Source: CAYVSY01 sp964454255
GTDB lineage: Bacteria > Bacillota_I > Bacilli_A > RF39 > UBA660
Reading direction: 5' to 3'
Assembly (NCBI GenBank): GCA_964454255.1
Contig: CAYVSY010000013.1
Span: forward strand, 1 to 20,755
Length of the DNA stretch: 20,755 nt
Positions within the stretch are counted from its first letter, which is position 1, and the number at the start of each line of letters is the position of its first letter. The notes under the pieces are model-generated. The model saw only the letters and a list, made by a program, of their open reading frames with translations, ran no database searches and had not been told where the DNA came from. The translations under genes were made by a program, and so were the position numbers. Shown one piece after another: positions 8,726 to 15,295 of this stretch.

Positions 8726-9961
8726 TTAAAAATTAAACATTAACCATTCTGGTTTTATTATCATCAACAATCCAATTATAAGCATTAAAATACCACCTAT
8801 TAGTTTAGAATATTTGCCTATTTTGTTTGAAAATCCTTTTAATTCTAACGATATCATCGCAATAAAGAAAACGATTAAATCATCTAGTAAGAAAAAGATA
8901 ATATATAATCCAATATATAATATTTTCTCTATTTCTGATAAAGCATTTATTTCTAACAATTCAATATACATAACAGGAAAACCAGCCGAACAAGCAAGTT
9001 CAATGATATTTACGGAACACGCTACTAATATTATGCCAATGGCGGCTAAAATAAAACTTTTTTCATTTGTAATATCTTTTATTTTATTAAATAATTTAGT
9101 TCTTTTTTTATTGTCAACAATTTCACAACCTGTTTCTTTTCTAGATTTTATATAACTTCTTAAATTTATAATTCCACCTATTAAAGCAATACTTCCAATT
9201 AAAATTTTTAATATATTAGTTGTTAATAGAAGAGAAGTTAAATTTAACCACGCATTCATAAATATAAAATAAATTAATGCTGAAGATAATAAGAATAATA
9301 AACCTAAAGTCCATCTTCTTTTTTTATTTTTCATTGGAATTAATAAACTCAATAAAAATAATAATATCCACATAGCGCAAGGATTAAAGCCATCTAACAA
9401 GCCTAAAATGACAGTCACAAGTGGTAATGCCATATTTTTTAAATTTATTTCACCAATAATAGGAATAGAAATTTTTTGATTTTCAACTTCATCTAAATAA
9501 TTATCTAATGATTTTGTTGAATCAATTTTATAAGTTGGTCCATTAATATATTCAAAGTTGTTATTTTTAAATAATTCACCTATTTCATCATTATATCCAT
9601 TATGTGAATAATATTCTATTATATTTTTATATTTGTTATAACTTTCTTCTTGATAGCCACTATATTGTTTTTCACCTATTATCGTCCATGGAACACTCAT
9701 TACATTAATTTTATAATATTCTTCGATAAGCATTAATTTCTTTTTTGTTTCCTCTAATGATATTTCATAGGTATATACTCTTAAATTGTTATATTTTTCT
9801 TTTAGTTTGTTTAAATCTTTTAATTCATTTGCGCAATGCGGACAAGTTTTAGAGTAAAAAACATACATATTAACAGTATTTAGTTCTTCGGCATTTACCT
9901 TAGAATTAAAAGAAAAGATACTTAATAATAATAATAAAATACATAATATTTTTTTCTTCAT
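8726..9961 (-). CDS. Secreted thioredoxin fused to CcdA/DsbD-like membrane domain
   Basis: A 411-residue thiol-disulfide protein. Residues 1-24 are a signal peptide or first membrane segment ending in VNAEE. A thioredoxin-fold domain follows with active-site C40-P-H-C43 and a VPWTIIG cis-proline loop. After a linker, a six-helix CcdA/DsbD-type domain begins at GLLDGFNPCAMW and contains a second conserved Cys in IIELACSAGFPVMY. The membrane cysteines would pass electrons from the cytosol to the outer CPHC domain. The coding frame could extend to a TTG at 9988, but the ATG at 9961 starts exactly at a signal peptide (MKKKILCILLL) and lies seven bases after the stop of the mini-thioredoxin gene, suggesting coupled translation. 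The partner protein and physiological target are unknown. Confidence 0.87.
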   Translation of the reverse strand: MKKKILCILLLLLSIFSFNSKVNAEELNTVNMYVFYSKTCPHCANELKDLNKLKEKYNNLRVYTYEISLEETKKKLMLIEEYYKINVMSVPWTIIGEKQYSGYQEESYNKYKNIIEYYSHNGYNDEIGELFKNNNFEYINGPTYKIDSTKSLDNYLDEVENQKISIPIIGEINLKNMALPLVTVILGLLDGFNPCAMWILLFLLSLLIPMKNKKRRWTLGLLFLLSSALIYFIFMNAWLNLTSLLLTTNILKILIGSIALIGGIINLRSYIKSRKETGCEIVDNKKRTKLFNKIKDITNEKSFILAAIGIILVACSVNIIELACSAGFPVMYIELLEINALSEIEKILYIGLYIIFFLLDDLIVFFIAMISLELKGFSNKIGKYSKLIGGILMLIIGLLMIIKPEWLMFNF

Positions 9962-9968
9962 AAAATCA

Positions 9969-10232
9969 CTACTTTCTGCATTCTTCAATTCTTTTTATTA
10001 TTTCTTCTTCTTTTATTTCGCCAATTAGTCTAAATAATTCAGTATTATTTTTTTTAATTATACAAATAGGTAATATTTTTTCGATATTATATTCTTTTAT
10101 AATATCACTATCCATATCATAATCTAAAAAAACACTATTAATATCGTCATAATTATTAAGTATTTTTTTATATCGTGGTTTCATTATTAAGCATGAAGGA
10201 CACCATATAGCACTAATTATTATTATTTCCAT
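9969..10232 (-). CDS. Small thioredoxin-like protein with WCPSC
   Basis: An 87-residue cytosolic protein with a minimal thioredoxin fold: strand MEIIIISAI, active site W10-C-P-S-C14, KPRYKKIL helix, VFLDYDMD strand, ILPICIIKK with the cis-proline, and a C-terminal strand/helix (LFRLIGEIKEEEII). The frame extends to a TTG at 10241, but the AAAGGA site is well spaced only for the ATG at 10232. It overlaps the end of the cysteine desulfurase gene by 20 bases, and the CcdA-like gene follows after seven bases, so the three are probably made together. It may reduce the desulfurase or feed electrons to the membrane CcdA domain; this is inference. Confidence 0.85.
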   Translation of the reverse strand: MEIIIISAIWCPSCLIMKPRYKKILNNYDDINSVFLDYDMDSDIIKEYNIEKILPICIIKKNNTELFRLIGEIKEEEIIKRIEECRK

Positions 10233-11361
10233 TACGATCAATTCCTTTTAATTTTTTATAATTTTTATCAAAACTTTCTAAAAATTTATTAACTTCATCT
10301 AAAGTAGTTAAATGAGATAAACTAATTCTTAATGTTTGATAAGAAAGATTTTCATTTTTTGTTAAAGCAAAAACACTTTTTGAAATACTTTCACTTTTAG
10401 AACAAGCGCTTTTGGTAGAAATATATATTTCATCTTCTTCTAATGAATGAATAAATGTTTCCGGTTTAATTCCAATAATACTAAAATTTATGATATGAGG
10501 AATTGAACAAGGGCGACTATTTATAATAACATCATCATATTGTATTAATTTATCAATTATTGTTTTATTTAGTTTTGAAACGTAATCATAATTTTTTGAA
10601 ACATCAGAAACAATCAATTCTAAAGCTTTTGTCCAAGATGCAATTAAAGGAACGGGTGGTGTTCCACTACGAAATATAGTAGATGATTTCCCACCATGTA
10701 TAAGTGGTTCTAATATAATTTTATCTTTTTTATATAGCATTCCTATTCCTTTTAAACCATAAAATTTATGAGCAGAAATGGACGCTAAATCGATATTAGT
10801 AAAATCAATATTAATTTTACCAATTGCTTGTGTTACATCAACATGAAGAAAACATTTAGGATATTTTTTTAATATTAAACCTATTTCATTTATGTTTTGT
10901 TTTAATCCGATTTCACTATCAACGGCACATATACTAACTAATATTGTATCTTCTCTAATTAAACTTTTTAAATGATCTAAATCTACTTGTCCATCTTCTT
11001 TTATGTCAACAAAATCAACTTCAAAACCTAAATCTACTAAATAATTTAAGGGTGCAATAATAGAAGAGTGTTCAAGATTGGTAGTAATAATATGTTTTCC
11101 TCTATTTTGATATTTTAAGCATATACCTTTGATAGCTGTATTATTTGATTCACTAGATCCTGATGTCCATATTATTTCAGTTGATTTTACTTTTAAAAGT
11201 TCTGCTGTTTTATTAAGACAATACTCTTCTAATTCTTTACTTTTAATCCCTAATTTATGTAATGAATTACTATTACCAGGATAATTAAGGCATACATCAT
11301 TATATGTATTCAATACTCTTTTATCGACAGGAGTAGTCGCTGAATAATCTAAATATATCAT
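10213..11361 (-). CDS. Cysteine desulfurase, NifS/IscS family
   Basis: PLP enzyme that takes sulfur from cysteine as a persulfide for Fe-S clusters or tRNA thiolation. It has 382 residues, the YLDYSATTP start, H97 in LEHSSI, the PLP lysine K199 in SAHKFYGLKGIGML, and the persulfide cysteine C320 in STKSACSKSES. Several usually constant stretches differ: VDSEIG instead of VNNEIG, VDVTQAIGK, and IFRSGTPPVPLIA instead of RSGTENVPGI, so this is a divergent member. Start ATG at 11361 with AAGGTGAAC before it, ten bases after pduL. Neither iscU/sufU nor the tRNA thiolase mnmA is next to it; instead two thioredoxin-type genes follow. Confidence 0.93.
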   Translation of the reverse strand: MIYLDYSATTPVDKRVLNTYNDVCLNYPGNSNSLHKLGIKSKELEEYCLNKTAELLKVKSTEIIWTSGSSESNNTAIKGICLKYQNRGKHIITTNLEHSSIIAPLNYLVDLGFEVDFVDIKEDGQVDLDHLKSLIREDTILVSICAVDSEIGLKQNINEIGLILKKYPKCFLHVDVTQAIGKINIDFTNIDLASISAHKFYGLKGIGMLYKKDKIILEPLIHGGKSSTIFRSGTPPVPLIASWTKALELIVSDVSKNYDYVSKLNKTIIDKLIQYDDVIINSRPCSIPHIINFSIIGIKPETFIHSLEEDEIYISTKSACSKSESISKSVFALTKNENLSYQTLRISLSHLTTLDEVNKFLESFDKNYKKLKGIDRNGNNNN

Positions 11362-11371
11362 AGTTCACCTT

Positions 11372-11929
11372 CTATTTCTTAATTATTTCTAACAAATCTT
11401 TGTTTTTTAAATTCAATGCATTTCCATCATCAGTATCAAGATGAGCTTCAAAAACATAGTTTTCTTTTTTCTTTATAAAAACATTATATAAAATACCGCC
11501 TTTTTCATTATTACTTTTAAGCGATACTATTTCATCATTATTAAATCTATTATCTGTAATTGGAACATGAATATGACGATTCGCAATTATACAGCATTCT
11601 TTTTCTACTGTTCCACATGGTCCAATTATAGTAATAATTTCACTATTTAATAAATCGCCTGATGTTCTAATGGGTGGATTAATTCCCAAGAAATAACTAT
11701 CGGTCTTAGAAATTTCAACTTGAGTATAATTTCTTATTGGTCCTAAAACACGGACATTTTCTATTTTATTTTTTTTTGTTTCTAAGGTGACAGTTTCTAC
11801 ACAAGCAAATTCACCAATTTGTAATAAATCATTTCTTTTTTTTAATTCATAATTAAAACCAAATAGTATTTCTAAATCATCTTTTGTAAGATGAACGTGT
11901 CTATTTGAAATTGCTACTTCAACATTCAT
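11372..11929 (-). CDS. pduL: Phosphotransacylase PduL type
   Basis: Converts acyl-CoA and phosphate to acyl-phosphate and CoA; in bacteria without Pta it serves acetate formation from acetyl-CoA. The 185 residues show both halves of the PduL fold: SNRHVHLT (8-15, zinc ligands H11 and H13), QVEISKTD (70-77), PPIRTSGDL (85-93) with the probable phosphate-binding R88, IIGPCG (101-106), ANRHIHVP (116-123, H119 and H121), and EAHLDTDDGNA (161-171). There is no N-terminal microcompartment targeting extension and no shell-protein gene nearby, so a cytosolic acetate role is more likely than propanediol use. Start ATG at 11929 follows GAGGTG. First gene of the operon that runs to rnc. Confidence 0.93.
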   Translation of the reverse strand: MNVEVAISNRHVHLTKDDLEILFGFNYELKKRNDLLQIGEFACVETVTLETKKNKIENVRVLGPIRNYTQVEISKTDSYFLGINPPIRTSGDLLNSEIITIIGPCGTVEKECCIIANRHIHVPITDNRFNNDEIVSLKSNNEKGGILYNVFIKKKENYVFEAHLDTDDGNALNLKNKDLLEIIKK

Positions 11930-11946
11930 ATTTACACCTCTATCAT

Positions 11947-11955
11947 ATTATAACA
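11947..11955 (-). promoter_or_regulatory. Extended -10 promoter of the pduL-rnc operon
   Basis: Minus strand TGTTATAAT (TGnTATAAT), 17 bases before the pduL ATG, with the ribosome binding site GAGGTG between. The -35 region (TATAAA-like) is weak. Confidence 0.6.
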
Positions 11956-11998
11956 TATTTTTTTATTTTATACATATTTTTATATAGGAGGTGTTTTT

Positions 11999-12346
11999 AT
12001 GAATGGTAGTTTTTATCCAAACTCTAGTTTTCCAGGTAATAATTTAAATGGAACTCCAAATCAACAAAATGTTCCAAGTTATGAACAAAATATTGCATCC
12101 CAAGAACAATCATATATTGAAAATATTTTAAGATTAAATAAAGGCAAAATTGGAAAGTTTTATATAACTGTTCCTGGTTCAGAAGATTTTCAAGACAAAA
12201 TATTTACTGGTGTTATTGAACAATCAGGTAGGGATCATATTATAGTAAGTAATCCTACTAATGGTGAATGGTATCTAATATTAATGATATATTTGGATTA
12301 TGTTATTTTTGAAGAATCAATTAATTATATTAAAGATTTTAATTAG
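11999..12346 (+). CDS. gerQ: Spore coat protein GerQ
   Basis: GerQ is a spore coat protein of Bacillus that is cross-linked by transglutaminase and positions the cortex-lytic enzyme CwlJ. This 115-residue protein has a Asn/Gln/Pro/Ser-rich N-terminus (1-35) followed by the conserved core: EQSYIENILRLNKGKIGKFY, GVIEQSGRDHIIVSNPTNG, and WYLILMIYLDYVIFEESINYI. This core is nearly diagnostic for the family. Start ATG at 11999 follows a strong AGGAGGTG. It stands alone on the plus strand with its own terminator, divergent from pduL. Its promoter should be mother-cell specific, but I could not define one with confidence. No cwlJ or transglutaminase gene is in the window. Confidence 0.95.
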   Translation: MNGSFYPNSSFPGNNLNGTPNQQNVPSYEQNIASQEQSYIENILRLNKGKIGKFYITVPGSEDFQDKIFTGVIEQSGRDHIIVSNPTNGEWYLILMIYLDYVIFEESINYIKDFN

Positions 12347-12363
12347 TTTTTAAATGTTATAAT

Positions 12364-12398
12364 CACCTACTTTAAAAAGTTAGGTGTTTCTTTTTTTC
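12364..12398 (+). terminator. Terminator of gerQ
   Basis: Hairpin CACCTA (12364-12369) with TAGGTG (12381-12386), followed by TTTCTTTTTTT. It lies 17 bases after the gerQ stop. Confidence 0.8.
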
Positions 12399-12407
12399 TT
12401 ATTTTCA

Positions 12408-12436
12408 TTGAAATAATATGTGATGTTTGCTATAAT
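12408..12436 (+). promoter_or_regulatory. Sigma-A promoter of the LemA-like gene
   Basis: -35 TTGAAA (12408-12413), 17-base spacer, -10 TATAAT (12431-12436), 21 bases before the ATG at 12458. Confidence 0.8.
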
Positions 12437-12457
12437 TAATGTAGGATGTGGTAAATA

Positions 12458-13006
12458 ATGAATATAACATTACTTTATCTTGGCATATTAGTTATATTAA
12501 TATGTATATTTTCAGTTATATATATTATTATATATAATAAATATCAAGATGAAATTATTAGAATAAATGAAGTAGAAAGTGCTATAGACAGTTTAATTAG
12601 AAATAAATATGACATTATGAATCAAGCTATTTCTATTATTAAAGGTAATATAGATAGTGAAAAAGAAATTTTTGAAGAAATAATTAAAATTAAATCTAGA
12701 AAAATAAGCAATTTTGATTTAGATAGAAAATTAGTTGAAGCTAGTAATGAATGGTCTTTATTAAAAAACGAATATCCTCAATTAAATGATAGTGAAGAAC
12801 TTCATAAAATTTTTAAAGGGATAAATAAAACCGATGAAAAATTAAAATCATTAAAAGAATATTATGATAAAAATATTGCAATATATAATAAATTAATCAG
12901 ATCATTTCCTTCTAATGTAGTTGGTTTAATTTGTAAATACAAAGAAAAATTATTTTTTGACAAAAAAGATATGTCTGATGATAATTATCAAGATTTTAAA
13001 TTATAA
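12458..13006 (+). CDS. LemA family membrane protein
   Basis: A 182-residue protein with an N-terminal membrane helix (about 5-28, outside/inside topology as in LemA), then a long helical, charged domain (30-150) with the family pattern YN(K)...EVESAIDSLIRNKYDIMNQAISIIKG and a C-terminal YNKLIRSFPSNVVGLICKYKEKLFF segment. LemA proteins are widespread with no settled function. The AGG of GTAGGATG is about a dozen bases from the ATG. It has its own sigma-A promoter and shares a two-way terminator with ung. The match is to family level; the sequence is divergent (no clear aR.....A segment). Confidence 0.8.
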   Translation: MNITLLYLGILVILICIFSVIYIIIYNKYQDEIIRINEVESAIDSLIRNKYDIMNQAISIIKGNIDSEKEIFEEIIKIKSRKISNFDLDRKLVEASNEWSLLKNEYPQLNDSEELHKIFKGINKTDEKLKSLKEYYDKNIAIYNKLIRSFPSNVVGLICKYKEKLFFDKKDMSDDNYQDFKL

Positions 13007-13007
13007 A

Positions 13008-13039
13008 AAATAGATTGGTTTAAATTTTCCAATCTATTT
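13008..13039. terminator. Two-way terminator between lemA-like gene and ung
   Basis: An 11-bp perfect stem, AAATAGATTGG (13008-13018) with CCAATCTATTT (13029-13039), and a ten-base AT loop. It has T-rich tails in both directions and serves the two convergent genes, overlapping the end of ung. Confidence 0.85.
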
Positions 13040-13697
13040 CTTTTATATTATTTTTCTTTAAAAAGTTATTGGTTTTAGAAAATGGTCTACTTCCAAAAAA
13101 ACCATTATGACATGAAAAAGGTGATGGATGAGTTGATTCAATTATTAAGTGTTTTTTATTAGTAATTAATTTTTTCTTACTTCTGGCAAAATTACCCCAT
13201 AATATGAACACAACAGGCCTACTCTTATTATTTACTTGACAAATTATTTCATCTGTAAATTTTTCCCAGCCAATATTTTTATGTGATGCTGGTTTATCTT
13301 TTTCAACTGTCAATATACTATTTAACAATAATACACCTTCATTGGCCCATTTGGTTAAATCTCCACAATTGGTCATGTTAATGTCTAAGTCATTTTTCAT
13401 TTCCTTATATATGTTTTGAAGTGATGGTGGTAAACGAACCCCTTTATTGACAGAGAACGATAATCCGTTTGCTTCATGTTCACCATGGTAAGGATCTTGA
13501 CCTAATATAACTACTTTTACATCTTTATAATTAGTTAATGATAATGCTTTTAAAATGCAATTTTTAGGCGGAAAGATAACATTTTTTTTATATTCTTTAT
13601 TTACAAAAGAAACTATTTTTTTAAAGTAATCTTTTTCATACTCATCTTGCAGAACAATATCCCAATCATTATTACTCATATGGATTTGGGCATTCAT
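13020..13697 (-). CDS. ung: Uracil-DNA glycosylase, family 1
   Basis: Removes uracil from DNA to start base-excision repair. The 225 residues have all family motifs: GQDPYHG (66-72) with catalytic D68, the LLLNSILTVE segment with N126, and the DNA-intercalating loop HPSPFS with H190. The start is not settled. ATG 13697 has GAGG six bases before it; ATG 13679 (MSNNDWD) better matches the family N-terminus but lacks a clear site. Either start lies inside the end of the prepilin gene, so translation is probably coupled to it. No promoter is seen between the two genes. Confidence 0.97.
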   Translation of the reverse strand: MNAQIHMSNNDWDIVLQDEYEKDYFKKIVSFVNKEYKKNVIFPPKNCILKALSLTNYKDVKVVILGQDPYHGEHEANGLSFSVNKGVRLPPSLQNIYKEMKNDLDINMTNCGDLTKWANEGVLLLNSILTVEKDKPASHKNIGWEKFTDEIICQVNNKSRPVVFILWGNFARSKKKLITNKKHLIIESTHPSPFSCHNGFFGSRPFSKTNNFLKKNNIKEIDWKI

Positions 13698-14157
13698 CTA
13701 CAACCTCAAATGTATAACTATAATTACTTCCTTTGGTAATTCTAGTTTTCAAACAATCAGTTAAATTATTAGTATCTTTTCTTGGATCAAATATTTCATA
13801 AATAGATTCTGTTTCAGAACCTTTTGGAATATTTGATGGTTTTAATAAACCATATTTTAATAATATTCGAGCTGAAACAATAGTTGAAAGAGTTTCGCTT
13901 CCCGTTAATGTCCCATTCAAAGCATTTAAAACAGGTGCGCAATCATCAACACCATTTAGAGATGTGATAGTTCCACTTGAACATTCATTTAAGAATAATT
14001 CAGTAGCCGTTTTCATATTTCCTTTTAATGTTGTAAAATTATTTTCTTGAGCTTGTTTAATATTATCAGAAACCATTGGATAAATAATCAAAGTTAATAT
14101 AGCTAAAATGATAATAACGGTTATAAGTTCAATTAAAGTAAATCCTTTTCTATTCAT
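13672..14157 (-). CDS. Type IV prepilin-like protein
   Basis: A 161-residue secreted or pilus-type protein. The N-terminus is a class III prepilin signal, MNRKG-FTLIELITVIIILAIL: cleavage after G5, E10 at position +5 of the mature chain, and a 20-residue hydrophobic helix. The rest (30-161) is a polar head with four cysteines (in NECSS, DDCAP, TDCLK, DECPN), able to form two disulfides, and no recognised domain. Start ATG at 14157 follows AGGTGAT. No prepilin peptidase, assembly ATPase or other comG-type gene is in the window, so it is an orphan locus that could supply a competence pseudopilus or a type IV pilus encoded elsewhere. It shares a transcript with ung. Confidence 0.9.
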   Translation of the reverse strand: MNRKGFTLIELITVIIILAILTLIIYPMVSDNIKQAQENNFTTLKGNMKTATELFLNECSSGTITSLNGVDDCAPVLNALNGTLTGSETLSTIVSARILLKYGLLKPSNIPKGSETESIYEIFDPRKDTNNLTDCLKTRITKGSNYSYTFEVVDECPNPYE

Positions 14158-14172
14158 AATATCACCTATTTA

Positions 14173-14201
14173 ATTATAACATTTTTTTTAATTTATAACA
14201 A
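14173..14201 (-). promoter_or_regulatory. Promoter of the prepilin-ung unit
   Basis: Minus strand: -35 TTGTTA (14201-14196), 17-base spacer, extended -10 TGTTATAAT (14181-14173). The ribosome binding site AGGTGAT follows. Confidence 0.7.
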
Positions 14202-14244
14202 TTAAAAAGACATTATTTTTTAGTTTCTACTAATATAATGTCTT
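14200..14244 (-). terminator. Terminator overlapping the end of ylmC
   Basis: Minus-strand stem of ten base pairs, AAGACATTAT (14244-14235) with ATAATGTCTT (14216-14207), then a T run. The 5' arm is inside the last codons of ylmC. It ends the sigG-ylmC transcript just before the prepilin promoter. Confidence 0.8.
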
Positions 14245-14446
14245 CTCCTATTTTTTTTATTTGATTCCATCCTATTTCTCTTTCTTCTCGGTTATTAATA
14301 AATTTTCTTGATCTTTTTGATTCTTCTATTATTAGTGTTAATATTTTACCATCAGCGTTATTAATAACAATATCTATAATTGTGCCAATTCTTTTACCAT
14401 CAATAATATCTATCAATTCTTTTGTTTGCAAATCAGATAAACGCAT
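14213..14446 (-). CDS. ylmC: YlmC/YmxH family PRC-barrel protein
   Basis: A 77-residue PRC-barrel protein: MRLSDLQTKELIDIIDGKRIGTI, then DIVINNADGKILTLII, and IGWNQIKKIGEDIILVE at the end. Members (YlmC, YmxH) are common in spore-forming Firmicutes; the molecular role is not known. In B. subtilis ylmC also lies just downstream of sigG, so the order is conserved. Start ATG at 14446 follows AGGTGATA, 21 bases after the sigG stop. A TATAAT hexamer directly abuts the sigG stop and could give extra transcription, but co-transcription with sigG is simplest. Confidence 0.92.
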   Translation of the reverse strand: MRLSDLQTKELIDIIDGKRIGTIIDIVINNADGKILTLIIEESKRSRKFINNREEREIGWNQIKKIGEDIILVETKK

Positions 14447-14467
14447 ATTATCACCTATTTAATTATA

Positions 14468-15241
14468 TTATTCTACATTCCTTTTTATTTTATTAATGGC
14501 ATTTTTTTCAATTCTAGATATCTGAGCTTGTGATATCCCCAATTCATTCGCAATTTCCATTTGTGTTTTTCCAATAACAAATCTTTCATTCAAAATGTGT
14601 TTCTCTCTTCCTTTTAAATTATTTAAAGCTTTAGAGATTGCTATTTTCATATTTAATTCTTCTTTTTTTTCAGGGATAGCTAATTGATCAAATAAATATA
14701 TAGTATCTCCACCATCATTATATATTGGTTCATACATACTTATTGGATTTTTTAAAGAATCTAAGGCATTGGTAATATCATACTCACTAACGTTTAAAAT
14801 TTTTGCTATTTCTTCTATTTTAGGGTATACGCCATTTTCATTCATCATTTCTTCTTTTAATTTTAATGTTTTATAAGCTATATCTTTAATACTACGTGAT
14901 ATACGTAATTGATTATTATCACGTAGATATCTTTTTATTTCACCGCTTATCATAGGAACAGCATAAGTAGAAAAACGAACTTCATGTGATAAATCAAAAT
15001 TATCAATAGCTTTTATTAATCCAATACATCCTACTTGAAATAAATCATCTAAATTATCAGTTCTAGATGAATAATTTTTTAATATTGATAAAACTAGTTT
15101 TAAATTACCATTAACTAAATCTTCTTTGGCTAAAAGATTCCCTTGTTGATACTTTTTAAACAATTCATTCATTTTATCATTAGTTAAAACTTTAATATTC
15201 GCAGTATTCACGCCAGATATTTCAACTTTATGACGTGACAT
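14468..15241 (-). CDS. sigG: RNA polymerase forespore sigma factor sigma-G
   Basis: Late forespore sigma factor of sporulation. The 257-residue protein has the SigG-specific N-terminus MSRHKVEISGVNT, then region 2 (LVNGNLKLVLSILKNY; DDLFQVGCIGLIKAIDNFDL; VRFSTYAVPMISGEIKRYLRDNN), the SRSIKDIAYKTL region 3, the EPIYNDGGDTIYLFDQL linker, and region 4 with the helix-turn-helix GKTQMEIANELGISQAQISR. The overall match to B. subtilis SigG is close across the whole length; SigF and SigB do not share the N-terminus. Start ATG at 15241 has AAAGGAGA seven bases before it, and this site is buried in a hairpin. Upstream is tsaC, not the spoIIGA-sigE pair found in Bacillus; ylmC follows. I found no convincing sigma-F/sigma-G promoter in the 54-base gap. 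Confidence 0.97.
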   Translation of the reverse strand: MSRHKVEISGVNTANIKVLTNDKMNELFKKYQQGNLLAKEDLVNGNLKLVLSILKNYSSRTDNLDDLFQVGCIGLIKAIDNFDLSHEVRFSTYAVPMISGEIKRYLRDNNQLRISRSIKDIAYKTLKLKEEMMNENGVYPKIEEIAKILNVSEYDITNALDSLKNPISMYEPIYNDGGDTIYLFDQLAIPEKKEELNMKIAISKALNNLKGREKHILNERFVIGKTQMEIANELGISQAQISRIEKNAINKIKRNVE

Positions 15242-15243
15242 AA

Positions 15244-15285
15244 AAAATCTCCTTTCATAAACATATTGTTTTAAAAAGAGATTTT
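15244..15285 (-). promoter_or_regulatory. Hairpin sequestering the sigG ribosome binding site
   Basis: In the minus-strand RNA, AAAATCTC (15285-15278) pairs perfectly with GAGATTTT (15251-15244). The stem continues inward as TTTTT with GAAAG (two G-U pairs), giving about 13 pairs around a 16-base loop. The Shine-Dalgarno GGAG (15252-15249) is inside the stem and the start codon is three bases after it. The T run before the ATG also makes it terminator-like for transcripts arriving from tsaC. Confidence 0.75.
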
Positions 15286-15295
15286 CTATTCATTA

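Noticed and set aside
9962..9988. TTG start at 9988 for the thioredoxin-CcdA protein
   Set aside because: It would put nine polar residues before a textbook signal peptide and overlap the upstream gene; ATG 9961 is better.
11943..11985. Sigma-E or sigma-K promoter for gerQ (CATATT, 13, CATATTTT)
   Set aside because: Its start point would fall on the ribosome binding site, and the stretch is almost pure AT, so chance matches are likely.
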